A stretch of 64,000 nt of DNA from Acidovorax radicis N35 (GCF_000204195.1 NZ_AFBG01000019.1:824211-888210); one strand, 5' to 3'; counted from the first letter of the stretch, positions 26,053-35,676 are shown. Translations and numbers: made by a program. Notes: generated from the letters alone by a model not told the origin.

Positions 26053-28365
26053 CTATGGGACTGCTGGCAGCGGCTGCGCCCGCAGCAGCGCCGCGAAGTC
26101 ATCGGCGGGCACGGGGCGGCTGCACAGGTAGCCCTGGTACGAATCACAGCCCCGCTCGCGCAGGAAGGCCAGCTGGCCGTCGGTCTCCACCCCTTCGGCC
26201 AGCACCGACAGCCCCATGCTGTGCCCCATCGCGATGATGGCGGCACTGATGGCCATGTCGTCCTCGCTTTGCGGAATGTCGCGGATGAAGCCCTGGTCGA
26301 TCTTGAGCACGTCGATCGGAAACCGCTTGAGCTGCGCCAGCGACGAGTACCCCGTGCCAAAGTCATCCACCGCAATGCGCAAGCCCAGGGCGCGCAGGCG
26401 CATCAGCACCTGGCGCGCCTCCTCGGTGCGCTCGGCCAGGGCGGTTTCGGTGATCTCCAGCTCCAGCAGCTCGGGCGGGAAGCCCGAATCGGCCAGTGCG
26501 CCCGACGCGCAACCCGCCAGGTCCGTCAGGTGGAACTGGCGCGGCGACACATTCACCGCCAGCGTGAGGTCCGGCAGGCCCGCCAGGCGCCACTGCTGGC
26601 CCTGGCGGCAGACCTCGCGCAGCACCCATTCGCCCAGCGGGCCGATCACGCCCGAGGTTTCGGCCACCGGGATGAAGCGCGCGGGCGAGATCAGGCCCTC
26701 GTGGGGGTCGTTCCAGCGCACCAGCGCCTCGGCGCCCTGGATGCGGCCTGTGGCAATGTCCACCTGCGGCTGGTAGTACATCTGCAGGTGGCCCTGCGCC
26801 AGTGCCAGGCGCAGGCGTGACTCCAGTGCCAGCCGCTCACGCGCGGCCTGGGTCATGGCCTCATGGAAGAAGCACCACGCGCCCCGGCCCCGCGCCTTGG
26901 CGCCGTACACGGCCGCGTGGGCGCCCTGCAGCAGCAGCTCGGTGGTACCCGCATGTTCAGGAAACATGCAGATGCCCACGCTCACCCCCGCCACCACCTC
27001 GAAACCGTCGGGCGAACGCCAGGGCTCGGCCACGGCCGTGATCAGGTGCCGCGCCACGGCAGCAGCGCCGTCGGAATGGCGCAGGTGGCGCGCCACCACG
27101 GCCAGCTCGTCCCCGGCCAGCCGCCCCATCACGTCACCCGGCCGCAGGGCCGACTGCACCTGCCGCGCAATGTGCTTGAGCACCTCGTCGCCCGTGGCAT
27201 GGCCGTAGCTGTCGTTCACATCCTTGAAACGGTCGAGGTTGAGCAGCAGCACCGCAAGGTGCTCGCCACTGGCGCGCGCCGACTGCACGGCCTGCTCCAG
27301 CTGGTGCCCGAACCAGGCGCGGTTGGACAGCCCCGTGAGCGCATCGTTGTGGGCCAGGAACTCCAGCCGCTGCTGCTGCACTTTTTCTTCGGAGATGTCC
27401 GTGAACATGCACACGTAGTGCGTGATCTGGCCCGCAGGGTCGCGCACGGCCGACAGGGACATGTGCTCCGGAAAAATCTCCCCGTTCTTGCGGCGGTTCC
27501 AGATCTCGCCCTGCCAGTGGCCCGTCTGGCGCAGCGTGCCCCACATGGCCTCGTAAAACGCCTTGTCGTGCCGGCCCGACTTGAAGACACGCGGCGTCTG
27601 GCCCAGCAACTCGTCCTCGGTGTAGCCCAGCAGGCGCGTCACCGCGGCGTTGGCCGACAGGATGCGGCTTTGCGCGTCGGTCACCACCACGCCCTCGATG
27701 GTGTTGTCCACCACCGTGGCGGCCAGGCGCTGGCGGGCCTCGCTGTGCTTCAGCGCGGCGCGTGCGGCCTTGATCTCGTCCAGGTCCTGCACCACGCAGA
27801 CCAGGTGGGCGGGCTCGGCGTCCGACTCGGGCACCAGCGTCACGGTGCACAGCACCGCCACCTTGCGGCCATCGCCCGGCCGCAGGCAGTCACGCTCGAC
27901 CACGTAGTGGTCGATCTCGCCCGCCAGCAGGCGCGACAGCTGTGCCGCCGCCCAGTCGCGATCGACCGCCAGCATCACGTCGCGAAAGTTCAGGGTGCAC
28001 ACCCGCGCCAGGGATGCGCCCAGCAGGTCACACAAGCGTGCGTTGGCCCACAGGAAGCGCCCGTCCGGTGCTACCCGCGCAAACCCGGCCGGCGCATGGC
28101 GCACCACCTGCGACAGCTCCCGCGCCACGGCCCAGCGCACCTTTTCGGCACGGCGCATGCGCCGCAGCATCCACCAGGCGAGCACGCTGGTCAGCAGCAC
28201 ATAGCCCCAGCCCTTCCACGTCTGCCAATGCGTGAGCTGTGCGGGGTCGGTCACCCAGTGCGCCAGCAGCGCGTCGCCCGCAAACACCCAGGCCACCCCG
28301 AGCACCAGGTACAGCAGCATCCCCCGCCAGGGGGCAAAACGCGGGGCCTCGCCCGGATTGACCAT
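26053..28365 (-). CDS. Membrane PAS-GGDEF-EAL protein (cyclic di-GMP phosphodiesterase, probably)
   Basis: 770 residues from the ATG at 28365 (MVNPGEAPRFAPWRGMLLYL). Two N-terminal membrane helices are followed by two PAS domains (around residues 90-210 and 220-340), a GGDEF domain and an EAL domain. The GGDEF signature is degenerate (RLAGDELAVV), so cyclase activity is doubtful. The EAL domain keeps the metal and catalytic residues: AEALVRW, NVSPRQF, ELEITETAL, VDDFGTGYSSL, LKIDQGF and EGVET. It therefore probably degrades c-di-GMP, sensing a signal through PAS. It converges with chaN with a 6-bp gap. Confidence 0.88.
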   Translation of the reverse strand: MVNPGEAPRFAPWRGMLLYLVLGVAWVFAGDALLAHWVTDPAQLTHWQTWKGWGYVLLTSVLAWWMLRRMRRAEKVRWAVARELSQVVRHAPAGFARVAPDGRFLWANARLCDLLGASLARVCTLNFRDVMLAVDRDWAAAQLSRLLAGEIDHYVVERDCLRPGDGRKVAVLCTVTLVPESDAEPAHLVCVVQDLDEIKAARAALKHSEARQRLAATVVDNTIEGVVVTDAQSRILSANAAVTRLLGYTEDELLGQTPRVFKSGRHDKAFYEAMWGTLRQTGHWQGEIWNRRKNGEIFPEHMSLSAVRDPAGQITHYVCMFTDISEEKVQQQRLEFLAHNDALTGLSNRAWFGHQLEQAVQSARASGEHLAVLLLNLDRFKDVNDSYGHATGDEVLKHIARQVQSALRPGDVMGRLAGDELAVVARHLRHSDGAAAVARHLITAVAEPWRSPDGFEVVAGVSVGICMFPEHAGTTELLLQGAHAAVYGAKARGRGAWCFFHEAMTQAARERLALESRLRLALAQGHLQMYYQPQVDIATGRIQGAEALVRWNDPHEGLISPARFIPVAETSGVIGPLGEWVLREVCRQGQQWRLAGLPDLTLAVNVSPRQFHLTDLAGCASGALADSGFPPELLELEITETALAERTEEARQVLMRLRALGLRIAVDDFGTGYSSLAQLKRFPIDVLKIDQGFIRDIPQSEDDMAISAAIIAMGHSMGLSVLAEGVETDGQLAFLRERGCDSYQGYLCSRPVPADDFAALLRAQPLPAVP

Positions 28366-28452
28366 CGATTTCCCCCATTCCCGTAGACCGAAGGTTCGAC
28401 CTCGAAGGGGTCGTCCACACAGCCCCAGCCATGCTGCGACAATTGGGCAGCT

Positions 28453-29301
28453 ATGACCAACGCCTACATCCTTACCCTGTCTTGCCCCGACCGCCTGGGG
28501 CTGGTGCATGCCGTCTCGGGCTTTCTGCTGGAGCACAGCGGCAACATCGAAGAAGCCGCGCAATACAACGACCACGACACCGGGCTGTTCTTCATGCGGG
28601 TGCAGTTTGCCTGCGACCAGCACGACCACGCCACGCTCAAGGCCCGCCTGGCCAGCTTTGCAGAGCCGCACAAAATGCACTGGAGCCTGCAAGCCACGGC
28701 CACGCCCATGAAGACGGTGCTCATGGTCAGCAAGGAAGGCCACTGCCTGAACGACCTGCTGTTCCGCTGGAAGAGTGGCCTGCTGCCCATCGACATCCGC
28801 GCCATCATCAGCAACCACCGCGACTTCTACCAACTGGCGGCTAGCTACAACGTGCCGTTTCACCACATCCCGGTCACCGCGGCCACCAAAGCCCAGGCCG
28901 AGGCAAAGCAGTTCGAGATTATCGAGGCCGAAGGTGCCGAACTGGTAGTGCTGGCCCGCTACATGCAGGTGCTTTCGCTTGACCTATGTCAAAAGTTGGC
29001 CGGACGGGCCATCAACATCCACCACAGCTTCCTGCCCAGCTTCAAGGGCGCCAAGCCTTACTACCAGGCCCATGACCGGGGCGTGAAGCTGATCGGCGCC
29101 ACGGCCCACTACGTGACGGCCGACCTGGACGAAGGCCCGATCATCGAGCAGGACGTGGCCCGCGCCGACCACACCGACACGGTGGAAGACCTGACCGCCC
29201 GCGGCCGCGACACCGAAAGCCAGGTGCTGGCCCGCGCCGTGAAGTGGCACAGCGAGCACCGCGTGCTGCTCAACGGCCACAAGACCGTCATCTTCCGCTA
29301 G
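28453..29301 (+). CDS. purU: Formyltetrahydrofolate deformylase
   Basis: 282 residues. An N-terminal ACT domain (YILTLSCPDRLGLVHAVSGF) precedes a formyltransferase-like hydrolase domain with the active-site segment INIHHSFLPSFKGAKPYYQA and the late DEGPIIEQDV. PurU hydrolyses 10-formyl-THF to formate and THF, balancing one-carbon units and feeding formate to purine synthesis. The upstream neighbour is divergent, and a LysR gene follows 13 bp downstream on the same strand. Confidence 0.93.
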   Translation: MTNAYILTLSCPDRLGLVHAVSGFLLEHSGNIEEAAQYNDHDTGLFFMRVQFACDQHDHATLKARLASFAEPHKMHWSLQATATPMKTVLMVSKEGHCLNDLLFRWKSGLLPIDIRAIISNHRDFYQLAASYNVPFHHIPVTAATKAQAEAKQFEIIEAEGAELVVLARYMQVLSLDLCQKLAGRAINIHHSFLPSFKGAKPYYQAHDRGVKLIGATAHYVTADLDEGPIIEQDVARADHTDTVEDLTARGRDTESQVLARAVKWHSEHRVLLNGHKTVIFR

Positions 29302-29314
29302 TCCGTTCTGCCCC

Positions 29315-30220
29315 ATGGCCACGGCAGCACCGTCCTCCTTCCTCAGCAGCGCGGCGCGGCGCATTCCGCCGATCCAGTGCCTGCTGACGTTTGAAGCCCT
29401 GGCCCGCCTGCGCAGCGTGACGCAGACCGCCGAGGAGCTGTGCGTGACACCCAGCGCGGTGAGCCACCGCGTCAAGCAGCTCGAACAGATCCTGGGCGTG
29501 CGGCTGTTTGGCCGCGCCGATTTTTCGCTGACCACCGAGGGCAGCGCCTACCTGGCCCACGTGCGCGAAGGGCTGGGCGCGCTGCAGCGGTTTCCGGGTG
29601 CGGCATCGGCGCCGGGGCGGCGGCGGCTCAAGCTGGCCGTCACGCCCACGTTTGCGCGCACCATCCTGATCCCGCGCCTGCGCCAGTTCACCGAGGCCTA
29701 CCCCGAGATCGACCTGGCCCTGCAGGTATCCATCCCGCTCCTGGACGTGGTGGCCGAGGATGCCGACCTGATGGTGCGCTTTGGCCCCGGCCACTATGCC
29801 GACGTGGAGCATGTGGAGCTGGCCCGTGACGTAGTCACCCCCCTGGCCTCGCCCGCTTTCGTGCGCGAACACGGCCCGTTCGACCGGCCGGAAGATCTCG
29901 AAGGTGTGGCGCTGCTGCGCAGCCCGCTGGAGCCCTGGCGCACCTGGTTTGCCGCCACGGGCCTGGACTGGGCCGAGCCCAGCGAGGGCTCGCAGTTCAA
30001 CGACATCGGCCTGATGTGCGACGGTGCCGCCGCCGGTATGGGCGTGGCGCTGGTGCGCCTCAAGCTCGGCGCACCCTGGCTGGAGAACGGCACGCTGGTG
30101 CGCCTGTTTGCCACCGACACCGCCAGCCCCCACGCGCACTACCTGTGCTGGCGCACCGGCACCATGGACCGCTGGGAGTGCGCGGCGTTTGCCGAGTGGC
30201 TGCGCAAAACCATGGCCTGA
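29315..30220 (+). CDS. LysR family transcriptional regulator (GcvA-like)
   Basis: 301 residues. The winged helix-turn-helix is at about residues 18-77 (CLLTFEALARLRSVTQTAEE ... SAVSHRVKQLEQILGVRLFG), followed by a LysR substrate-binding domain. The opening RIPPIQCLLTFEALARL and the phrase GVRLFGR match the GcvA subgroup, which often controls glycine/one-carbon or antibiotic-related genes. It lies 13 bp after purU and may be co-transcribed with it; a link to one-carbon control is plausible but not shown. Confidence 0.85.
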   Translation: MATAAPSSFLSSAARRIPPIQCLLTFEALARLRSVTQTAEELCVTPSAVSHRVKQLEQILGVRLFGRADFSLTTEGSAYLAHVREGLGALQRFPGAASAPGRRRLKLAVTPTFARTILIPRLRQFTEAYPEIDLALQVSIPLLDVVAEDADLMVRFGPGHYADVEHVELARDVVTPLASPAFVREHGPFDRPEDLEGVALLRSPLEPWRTWFAATGLDWAEPSEGSQFNDIGLMCDGAAAGMGVALVRLKLGAPWLENGTLVRLFATDTASPHAHYLCWRTGTMDRWECAAFAEWLRKTMA

Positions 30221-30249
30221 GCACCCATTTATTGGTGATTTTGACCGCC

Positions 30250-30292
30250 AGCGCTTGTCCACAAAGCGCCGCAAGCTATAAATTCAATAGCA
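30250..30292 (+). repeat. Comamonadaceae two-hairpin repeat, copy 3
   Basis: AGCGCTTGTCCACAAAGCGC forms the first hairpin, and AGCTATAAATTCAATAGCA the second. Located between the LysR and helicase genes, preceded by the usual lead (GATTTTGACCGCC). Confidence 0.75.
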
Positions 30293-30423
30293 TTCCTGAA
30301 GTATCTAGCCTTCACCTGTGGCGCTCAGGACTCCAGATTCCCACAGCCCGCCTGCCGCAGCCACCGGGCACGCGCCTTTCACATCTCGCCTGTCTCTTGA
30401 CCCCTTCACCCCCTCACCACGCC

Positions 30424-32433
30424 GTGCCGCAAGACGACCACTTCAAGAAGAGATACCCCACGCTGGAGCAGAACGCGGTGCTCAATGCCACGGCGCGCGC
30501 GGTGCTGGTCAACGCGCTGGCCGGCACGGGCAAGACCACCACCCTGGCCATCAAGGCTGCGGACCTGATCCGCACCCAGGGGGCGAGCCGCATCCTGATG
30601 CTGGCGTATTCGGAGGCCGGGCTGGCGGCCATTGCGCAGCGCCTGGAAAAGTTCGTTCCCACCATTCCCCGCCAGGTGCAGATCATGACCGTGGAGCAGC
30701 TGTGCGCCACCGTGCTCAAGGAACAGGGCGACCCCCTGGTGCGCGTGGCCGAGCCCCTGCACAAGAGCCTGCTCGTGCGCCAGGCCCACGCCGCGCTGCT
30801 GCAGGACGACGCGCTGGACGGCTCGCCCGAAGTCGGCGACTTCCGCTCGCGCGACCTGGACGTGCAGGCCTTCATCGACTTTGAAGCCCAGGCCAAGCAA
30901 CGGCTGCTGCTGCGCGCCATCGACCAGTCGGAGCTGGGCGCCGGGCCCTACTGCCGCGAGCACCAGCTCGACTACGGGCTCTACCAGCTCTTGGTCAAGT
31001 ACGAGCGCCTGCGCAGGGGGCTGAACAACGAGCCGCAGTTTTACGCACCCGGCGACTGCACCTATGAAATCGCCACACAGCTCGGCGAACTGGATTTCGG
31101 CGATGCCTTTGCGCCGCTGCAGGGGCGCTTTGATGCGGTGTTATTCGACGAACTGCAGGACCTGGACGAGGCCGCCATGATGGTGCTGCGGACGCTGGTG
31201 CAGGGCGGCAACGGTCTTTTTGTCGGCGCGGGAGATTTCAACCAGCACATCCTGCCCGGCGCGTTCTCCGTCTTTGGCGACAGCCTTGCCCGCATCCGGC
31301 AAGAGCTGCCCGCAGACACGCAGGTCGTCGCCCTCAACACCACCTACCGTTTCGGCAACGCCATCTGCCAGGGGCTCAACCCCTTGTTCGGCGTGGAGTT
31401 TTCGGCGCACTACCCCACCAAGCCTGCCGCGTTTGAGCGGCGCAGCTACACCGACGACGAGGATTGCGCCCGGCAACTGCTGGCGATCCACGACGCCGTG
31501 CTGCACCAGCCGCCCCCACTGTCGCAGTCGTCCCAGTCGCCCACCAGCCCCACGGCACCGTGCCTGAACGTGGTGCTGCGGTCGCCGGAAGACTCGATCC
31601 TGCTCGAATGGATGTTTGCCCATGAAGGCGTGCACTACACCTGCAAAGGCATGAAACGCTTCTACCAGCGCCGCGAGATCGCGCTGGTGCTCGCCATCAT
31701 GGGGGCCATGCAGGGCTGCGGCGACGGGGTGCGGCTCACGCAAGGCATTCTGAGCAGCGCGATGGACGGCCTGCTGCGCTACGTGCGGCGCGGCAGCCAG
31801 CCCGACCAGGATGTGCTGGCCAATGGCGCTTTCGACATGCAAGCGCTGGTGGAAGACTCCCCCGCCGAAGTGGACACCCGCGTCGTGGCCGCAGAACTCA
31901 TCGGCAAGCGGGACCTGATGCGCCGGTTTCTGGTGCGCGCCAGCTTCAACCCCCAGGCCCCGGTGGCTTCGCCCCTGTGCGAACAATTGCTGGCCTTGCC
32001 CCCCGAGGCCTGTGCGGACGCCGGGCAACTGTGCGGGCACCCACTGGTGCTTCAGCTCTTTGCGCAGGCGCCCATCAGCCCGGACGAGCTGCGCTATTGC
32101 ACAGACAGCCTCGGCGCACTGGCCCGCATCTGCGCCGGGTTGTCGGTGGACGAATTCCTGGGCCGGCTGGCGCTCATGGTGCAGGCCAGCATCCAGCAGC
32201 ACACGCAGCAGGAAGCATCGAGCCTGCAACTGCTGACGGTGGAGCGCTGCAAAGGGCATGAATACGACTATGTGGCCGTACCCCTGGTCGAGCGCGGGCG
32301 CTTTCCGCGCAGTGCCGCCCGACAAGACGCCTACCGTGAGCGCAACATGCTCTATGTCGCCATGACGCGGGCCAGCAAACGCCTGTGGCTTCTGGAAGGC
32401 AGCCAACGCCCGGTCAGCCCCGGGCCTGTTTGA
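30424..32433 (+). CDS. UvrD/Rep-like superfamily 1 DNA helicase
   Basis: About 669 residues from the GTG at 30424; the frame is open further upstream but enters the LysR gene. Superfamily 1 motifs are clear: Walker A ALAGTGKTTT, Walker B VLFDELQDLDEA, motif IV-like NTTYRFGN, motif V ERCKGHEYDYV and motif VI RNMLYVAMTRASKRLWLL. The protein is shorter than UvrD and looks like the PcrA/UvrD-like ATPases found as stand-alone genes. No nuclease domain or partner gene is seen beside it. Start choice is uncertain, since no Shine-Dalgarno sequence precedes it. Confidence 0.8.
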   Translation: MPQDDHFKKRYPTLEQNAVLNATARAVLVNALAGTGKTTTLAIKAADLIRTQGASRILMLAYSEAGLAAIAQRLEKFVPTIPRQVQIMTVEQLCATVLKEQGDPLVRVAEPLHKSLLVRQAHAALLQDDALDGSPEVGDFRSRDLDVQAFIDFEAQAKQRLLLRAIDQSELGAGPYCREHQLDYGLYQLLVKYERLRRGLNNEPQFYAPGDCTYEIATQLGELDFGDAFAPLQGRFDAVLFDELQDLDEAAMMVLRTLVQGGNGLFVGAGDFNQHILPGAFSVFGDSLARIRQELPADTQVVALNTTYRFGNAICQGLNPLFGVEFSAHYPTKPAAFERRSYTDDEDCARQLLAIHDAVLHQPPPLSQSSQSPTSPTAPCLNVVLRSPEDSILLEWMFAHEGVHYTCKGMKRFYQRREIALVLAIMGAMQGCGDGVRLTQGILSSAMDGLLRYVRRGSQPDQDVLANGAFDMQALVEDSPAEVDTRVVAAELIGKRDLMRRFLVRASFNPQAPVASPLCEQLLALPPEACADAGQLCGHPLVLQLFAQAPISPDELRYCTDSLGALARICAGLSVDEFLGRLALMVQASIQQHTQQEASSLQLLTVERCKGHEYDYVAVPLVERGRFPRSAARQDAYRERNMLYVAMTRASKRLWLLEGSQRPVSPGPV

Positions 32434-32470
32434 GGGGGCTGCGGGCTCTGCTCACAACAAAATTTCGAGT

Positions 32471-32528
32471 CAAATTGGCCTTCAGCGCTTTATTCACAAG
32501 CGCAAGAAGCTATATAAATCATAGCAAA
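32471..32528 (+). repeat. Comamonadaceae two-hairpin repeat, copy 4
   Basis: Lead CAAATTGGCC, then AGCGCTTTATTCACAAGCGC (hairpin 1) and AGCTATATAAATCATAGCA (hairpin 2). It lies between the helicase and FAD oxidase genes. Confidence 0.75.
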
Positions 32529-32608
32529 CAGCCACATCCAGGCCATTTCACAGACTGCTGCAAGAAAACTCACGCTCCCGCACGCAGCCTTCCTCTACAG
32601 TGGCAGCC

Positions 32609-34108
32609 ATGAACACTGCCGCCCAACCCACCACAGCCCTGTCCGAACGCGCCGCACGCCAGGCCGAGGTTGTCCAGGCCCTGGGGCGTGTGCTGCCCGC
32701 ACACGCGCTGCTCTGGCACACCGAAGACACCACGCCCTACGAATGCGACGGCCTCACCGCCTACCGCCAGCGCCCATTGGTGGTGTGCCTGCCTGAAACC
32801 TACGATGAAGTGCAGGCCGTGTTGCAGGTCTGCCACCGGCTGCAGGTGCCGGTGGTGGCTCGCGGCGCGGGCACGGGCCTGTCGGGCGGCGCCATGCCCC
32901 ACGCCCTGGGCGTGACGATGTCACTGGCCAAGTTCAACCGCATCCTCGACCTGAACCCCGAAAGCCGCACGGCCGTGGTGCAGTGTGGCGTGCGCAACCT
33001 GGCGATCAGCGAGGCGGCGGCACCCTACAACCTCTACTACGCCCCCGACCCCAGCAGCCAGATCGCCTGCACCATCGGCGGCAACGTGGCCGAGAACTCG
33101 GGCGGCGTGCATTGCCTGAAGTACGGCCTGACGGTGCACAACGTGCTCAAGGTGAAGGGTTTCACGGTGGAAGGCGAGCCCGTCGAATTCGGCAGCGAGG
33201 CACTCGACGCCCCCGGCTACGACCTGCTGGCCGCCGTGATCGGCAGCGAAGGCATGCTGGCCGTGACCACCGAAGTGACGGTCAAGCTCATCCCCAAGCC
33301 CCAGCTGGCGCGCTGCATCATGGCCAGCTTCGACGACGTGCGCAAAGCGGGCGACGCCGTGGCCGCCGTCATCGCGGCCGGCATCATCCCCGCAGGCCTG
33401 GAGATGATGGACAAGCCCATGACCGCCGCCGTCGAAGACTTTGTGCACGCAGGCTACGACCTGACTGCGGAAGCCATCCTGCTGTGCGAGAGCGACGGCA
33501 CACCCGAAGAGGTAGAGGAAGAAATTGGCCGCATGAGCGACGTGCTGCGCGCCGCCGGCGCCACCGCCATCTCCGTCAGCAACGACGAGGCCGAGCGCCT
33601 GCGCTTTTGGAGCGGCCGCAAAAACGCCTTCCCCGCCAGCGGTCGCATCAGCCCCGATTACATGTGCATGGACTCGACCATCCCGCGCAAGCGCCTGGCC
33701 GACATCCTGCTGGCCATTCAGGAGATGGAAAAGAAATACCAGCTGCGCTGCGCCAACGTGTTCCACGCCGGCGACGGCAACCTGCATCCGCTGATCCTGT
33801 TCGACGCGAACGATGCCGACCAACTGCACCGCTGCGAACTGTTCGGCGCGGAGATTCTGGAGACCAGCGTGGCGATGGGCGGCACGGTGACGGGCGAGCA
33901 TGGCGTGGGCGTGGAGAAGCTCAACAGCATGTGCGTGCAGTTTTCTGCGGAGGAGAACGCGCAGATGTTTGGGCTCAAACACGCATTTGACCCGGCGGGG
34001 TTGTTGAACCCGGGGAAGGTGATTCCTACGCTGAACCGGTGTGCGGAGTACGGGAAGATGCTGGTGCGCGGGGGGGCGATCAAGCATCCGGATTTGCCGA
34101 GGTTTTGA
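32609..34108 (+). CDS. glcD: FAD-linked oxidase, glycolate oxidase GlcD-like
   Basis: 499 residues from the ATG at 32609. An FAD-binding type 4 domain (RPLVVCLPETYDEV, VVARGAGTGLSGGAMP, GGNVAENSGGVHCLKYG) is followed by a FAD-linked oxidase C-terminal domain (ANVFHAGDGNLHPLILFD, GGTVTGEHGVGVEK). In E. coli GlcD works with GlcE and GlcF to oxidise glycolate; neither glcE nor glcF is next to it here, so it could also be a D-lactate or D-2-hydroxyacid dehydrogenase. Confidence 0.85.
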   Translation: MNTAAQPTTALSERAARQAEVVQALGRVLPAHALLWHTEDTTPYECDGLTAYRQRPLVVCLPETYDEVQAVLQVCHRLQVPVVARGAGTGLSGGAMPHALGVTMSLAKFNRILDLNPESRTAVVQCGVRNLAISEAAAPYNLYYAPDPSSQIACTIGGNVAENSGGVHCLKYGLTVHNVLKVKGFTVEGEPVEFGSEALDAPGYDLLAAVIGSEGMLAVTTEVTVKLIPKPQLARCIMASFDDVRKAGDAVAAVIAAGIIPAGLEMMDKPMTAAVEDFVHAGYDLTAEAILLCESDGTPEEVEEEIGRMSDVLRAAGATAISVSNDEAERLRFWSGRKNAFPASGRISPDYMCMDSTIPRKRLADILLAIQEMEKKYQLRCANVFHAGDGNLHPLILFDANDADQLHRCELFGAEILETSVAMGGTVTGEHGVGVEKLNSMCVQFSAEENAQMFGLKHAFDPAGLLNPGKVIPTLNRCAEYGKMLVRGGAIKHPDLPRF

Positions 34109-34170
34109 GTAATGTAGCCCTCGGCAAATTCAGAAGAGGTCAGTGGCCAAAATATCTAAGGAAAATCAGC

Positions 34171-35100
34171 GTGAAGAAATCTGAAAAACTGACGAGAGAT
34201 GATATTTTTGGGAAAGCCGCCTTTGACATTGAGCATGCACTTAGCATGTATGCACTCAGTTTTTGCACAATCCCCGCTGCGGGTCTCTACGACAAAGAGG
34301 CGCTAGCACAGTATGCGAGTGTCCTTGACACCTGCCACATATACATGATCGGCTACACCCCAAGGATTGACTTTGTCGGGGCCGAACAGAAGGATCGAAA
34401 TCTTCTGCTGTCGTTCAAGGTTCTCTTGGAAAATCATGTGGTCGAGTACGTACTGCCTGAAGGCGCCTCGCTCGGGACTGAAGGCGATCTCTTCTACGTC
34501 GGCGACAGCTCCGGAAAGAGGTTCTGGCCAAACGAAATGGACATGCAGACTAGGCTAGCCGCCACAGGCGCAGTCAAGTTCGAGGTTAAGTATGTTGGGC
34601 AGGCCTACGGACAAGGCGGATCCAGAAATGCCATAGATCGCCTCCTCAAGCACGAGACGCTTCAGAAAATTGCCTTGAAGACAGCGCCAGACGGCTATCA
34701 AATCACCTTGCTTCTGTTGGCGATTGAACCAAACAATCAGCTAGTAACCGTGATCAATCCTCGAGCGAAGAACAAGGATGAAAGCGGAACGAGAATTCGA
34801 CAAGGGCTGGACAAACTCTTTAATACGACGGAGGAAGAACGTATCTCGCTCTACGAGGCCGCCCTGATCAGATACTTCTACCCCGACTTCAACAAAGAGT
34901 TCAAAGACAGCTTTCCGTCAACTAACTTGAAGATCCTACGGGACTGTTACGAGAAAGACTTCTCCGCTGTAGTGGCGGAAATTTGCATCGATGGCCTGCC
35001 TTTCCGACTGTGGTCTAACGCTGTCGGACCTAAGCTGTATCACATCGCCAAACACGACCTGCACAAGAGTGAAGAACGTAGGATGTTCTTCGGTCTATAG
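34171..35100 (+). CDS. Orphan hypothetical protein, low-GC, possible GIY-YIG-like fold
   Basis: 309 residues from the GTG at 34171 (reads VKKSEKLTRDDIFGK), preceded by AAGGA at good spacing. I do not recognise the family. Base composition and codon use are visibly lower in GC than both neighbours, which suggests horizontal transfer. In the second half the pattern KYVGQAYGQGGSRNAIDRLL, then KHETL, and later YEAALIRYFYPDFN recalls the YVG...R...H...E...N order of GIY-YIG nucleases, but the first GIY strand is not obvious. No signal peptide or membrane segment. No partner gene is visible. Confidence 0.65.
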   Translation: MKKSEKLTRDDIFGKAAFDIEHALSMYALSFCTIPAAGLYDKEALAQYASVLDTCHIYMIGYTPRIDFVGAEQKDRNLLLSFKVLLENHVVEYVLPEGASLGTEGDLFYVGDSSGKRFWPNEMDMQTRLAATGAVKFEVKYVGQAYGQGGSRNAIDRLLKHETLQKIALKTAPDGYQITLLLLAIEPNNQLVTVINPRAKNKDESGTRIRQGLDKLFNTTEEERISLYEAALIRYFYPDFNKEFKDSFPSTNLKILRDCYEKDFSAVVAEICIDGLPFRLWSNAVGPKLYHIAKHDLHKSEERRMFFGL

Positions 35101-35241
35101 GTTCTAGCGACTTGGCGTTGCGTGCCAGTTAAATCCAACGTTGAGCGTCCGCCTTCTCTAGCTGTAACTGGCTGGCCTCTGGCCGGTAGCTGCAGTAGGA
35201 CCGCCGATAATCCGAAGCACCATCGTCTTCCATTTCGCACC

Positions 35242-35676
35242 ATGCTCAGCGACGCTCCCTCCACCCTCCTCCAATCCGGCAACGCCCTCGTCGCGCAGGC
35301 ACAGGCCGTAGCCACGCAGGACTTTGCCGCAGCGCGGGCGTTGTGGCGGCAGGCGGGTGTGTTGTTTCAACGGGCGCACGAAGCCGACCCCACGCTGCAC
35401 TCGGCTGCGTTTCGCTTGGGTCAAGCGTGGGTGGCCGAGGCCCATGCGCTGCAGAAAGAAGGATCAGAGAATGCGACCGCCATGTGGCGGCAGGCGGCGC
35501 TGCAGTGTGAGTTGGCCTTTGCGCTTGACCCGCACCACGCGGTGACGGCCATGCACATCGCCAGTTGCTATGCGTGGGCGCAAGACGCCGAGGCCAAGCA
35601 GGCCTGGGCGCAGATTGCGCAGCACCTGCAGGAAGAGCACGCGGCGAACATGGCGGCGGACCAGGCGGCACGCTAG
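35242..35676 (+). CDS. Small TPR-like hypothetical protein
   Basis: 144 residues from the ATG at 35242 (MLSDAPSTLLQSGNALVAQA). All-alpha, alanine-rich, with TPR-like helical pairs: ARALWRQAGVLFQRAHEADP and MWRQAALQCELAFALDPHHA. No signal peptide. Function unknown; such proteins usually mediate protein contacts. It follows the low-GC orphan after about 140 bp. Confidence 0.65.
   Translation: MLSDAPSTLLQSGNALVAQAQAVATQDFAAARALWRQAGVLFQRAHEADPTLHSAAFRLGQAWVAEAHALQKEGSENATAMWRQAALQCELAFALDPHHAVTAMHIASCYAWAQDAEAKQAWAQIAQHLQEEHAANMAADQAAR

Noticed and set aside
28979..28992. TTGACCTATGTCAA, a second match to the FNR-type pattern
   Set aside because: It lies deep inside purU and codes the conserved LSLDLCQKL region; no promoter-like -10 or gene start is placed suitably. 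Most likely coincidence.
30016..30423. Extension of the UvrD-like helicase frame upstream into the LysR gene
   Set aside because: The added residues are low-complexity Arg/Pro sequence and cross an intergenic repeat; the GTG at 30424 just before the helicase domain is more credible.
35128..35146. Integron attC-like heptamers (GTTAAAT, ATCCAAC, GTTGAGC) just after the low-GC orphan gene
   Set aside because: No matching site precedes the gene, the order of core sites is wrong for attC, and no integrase is near.
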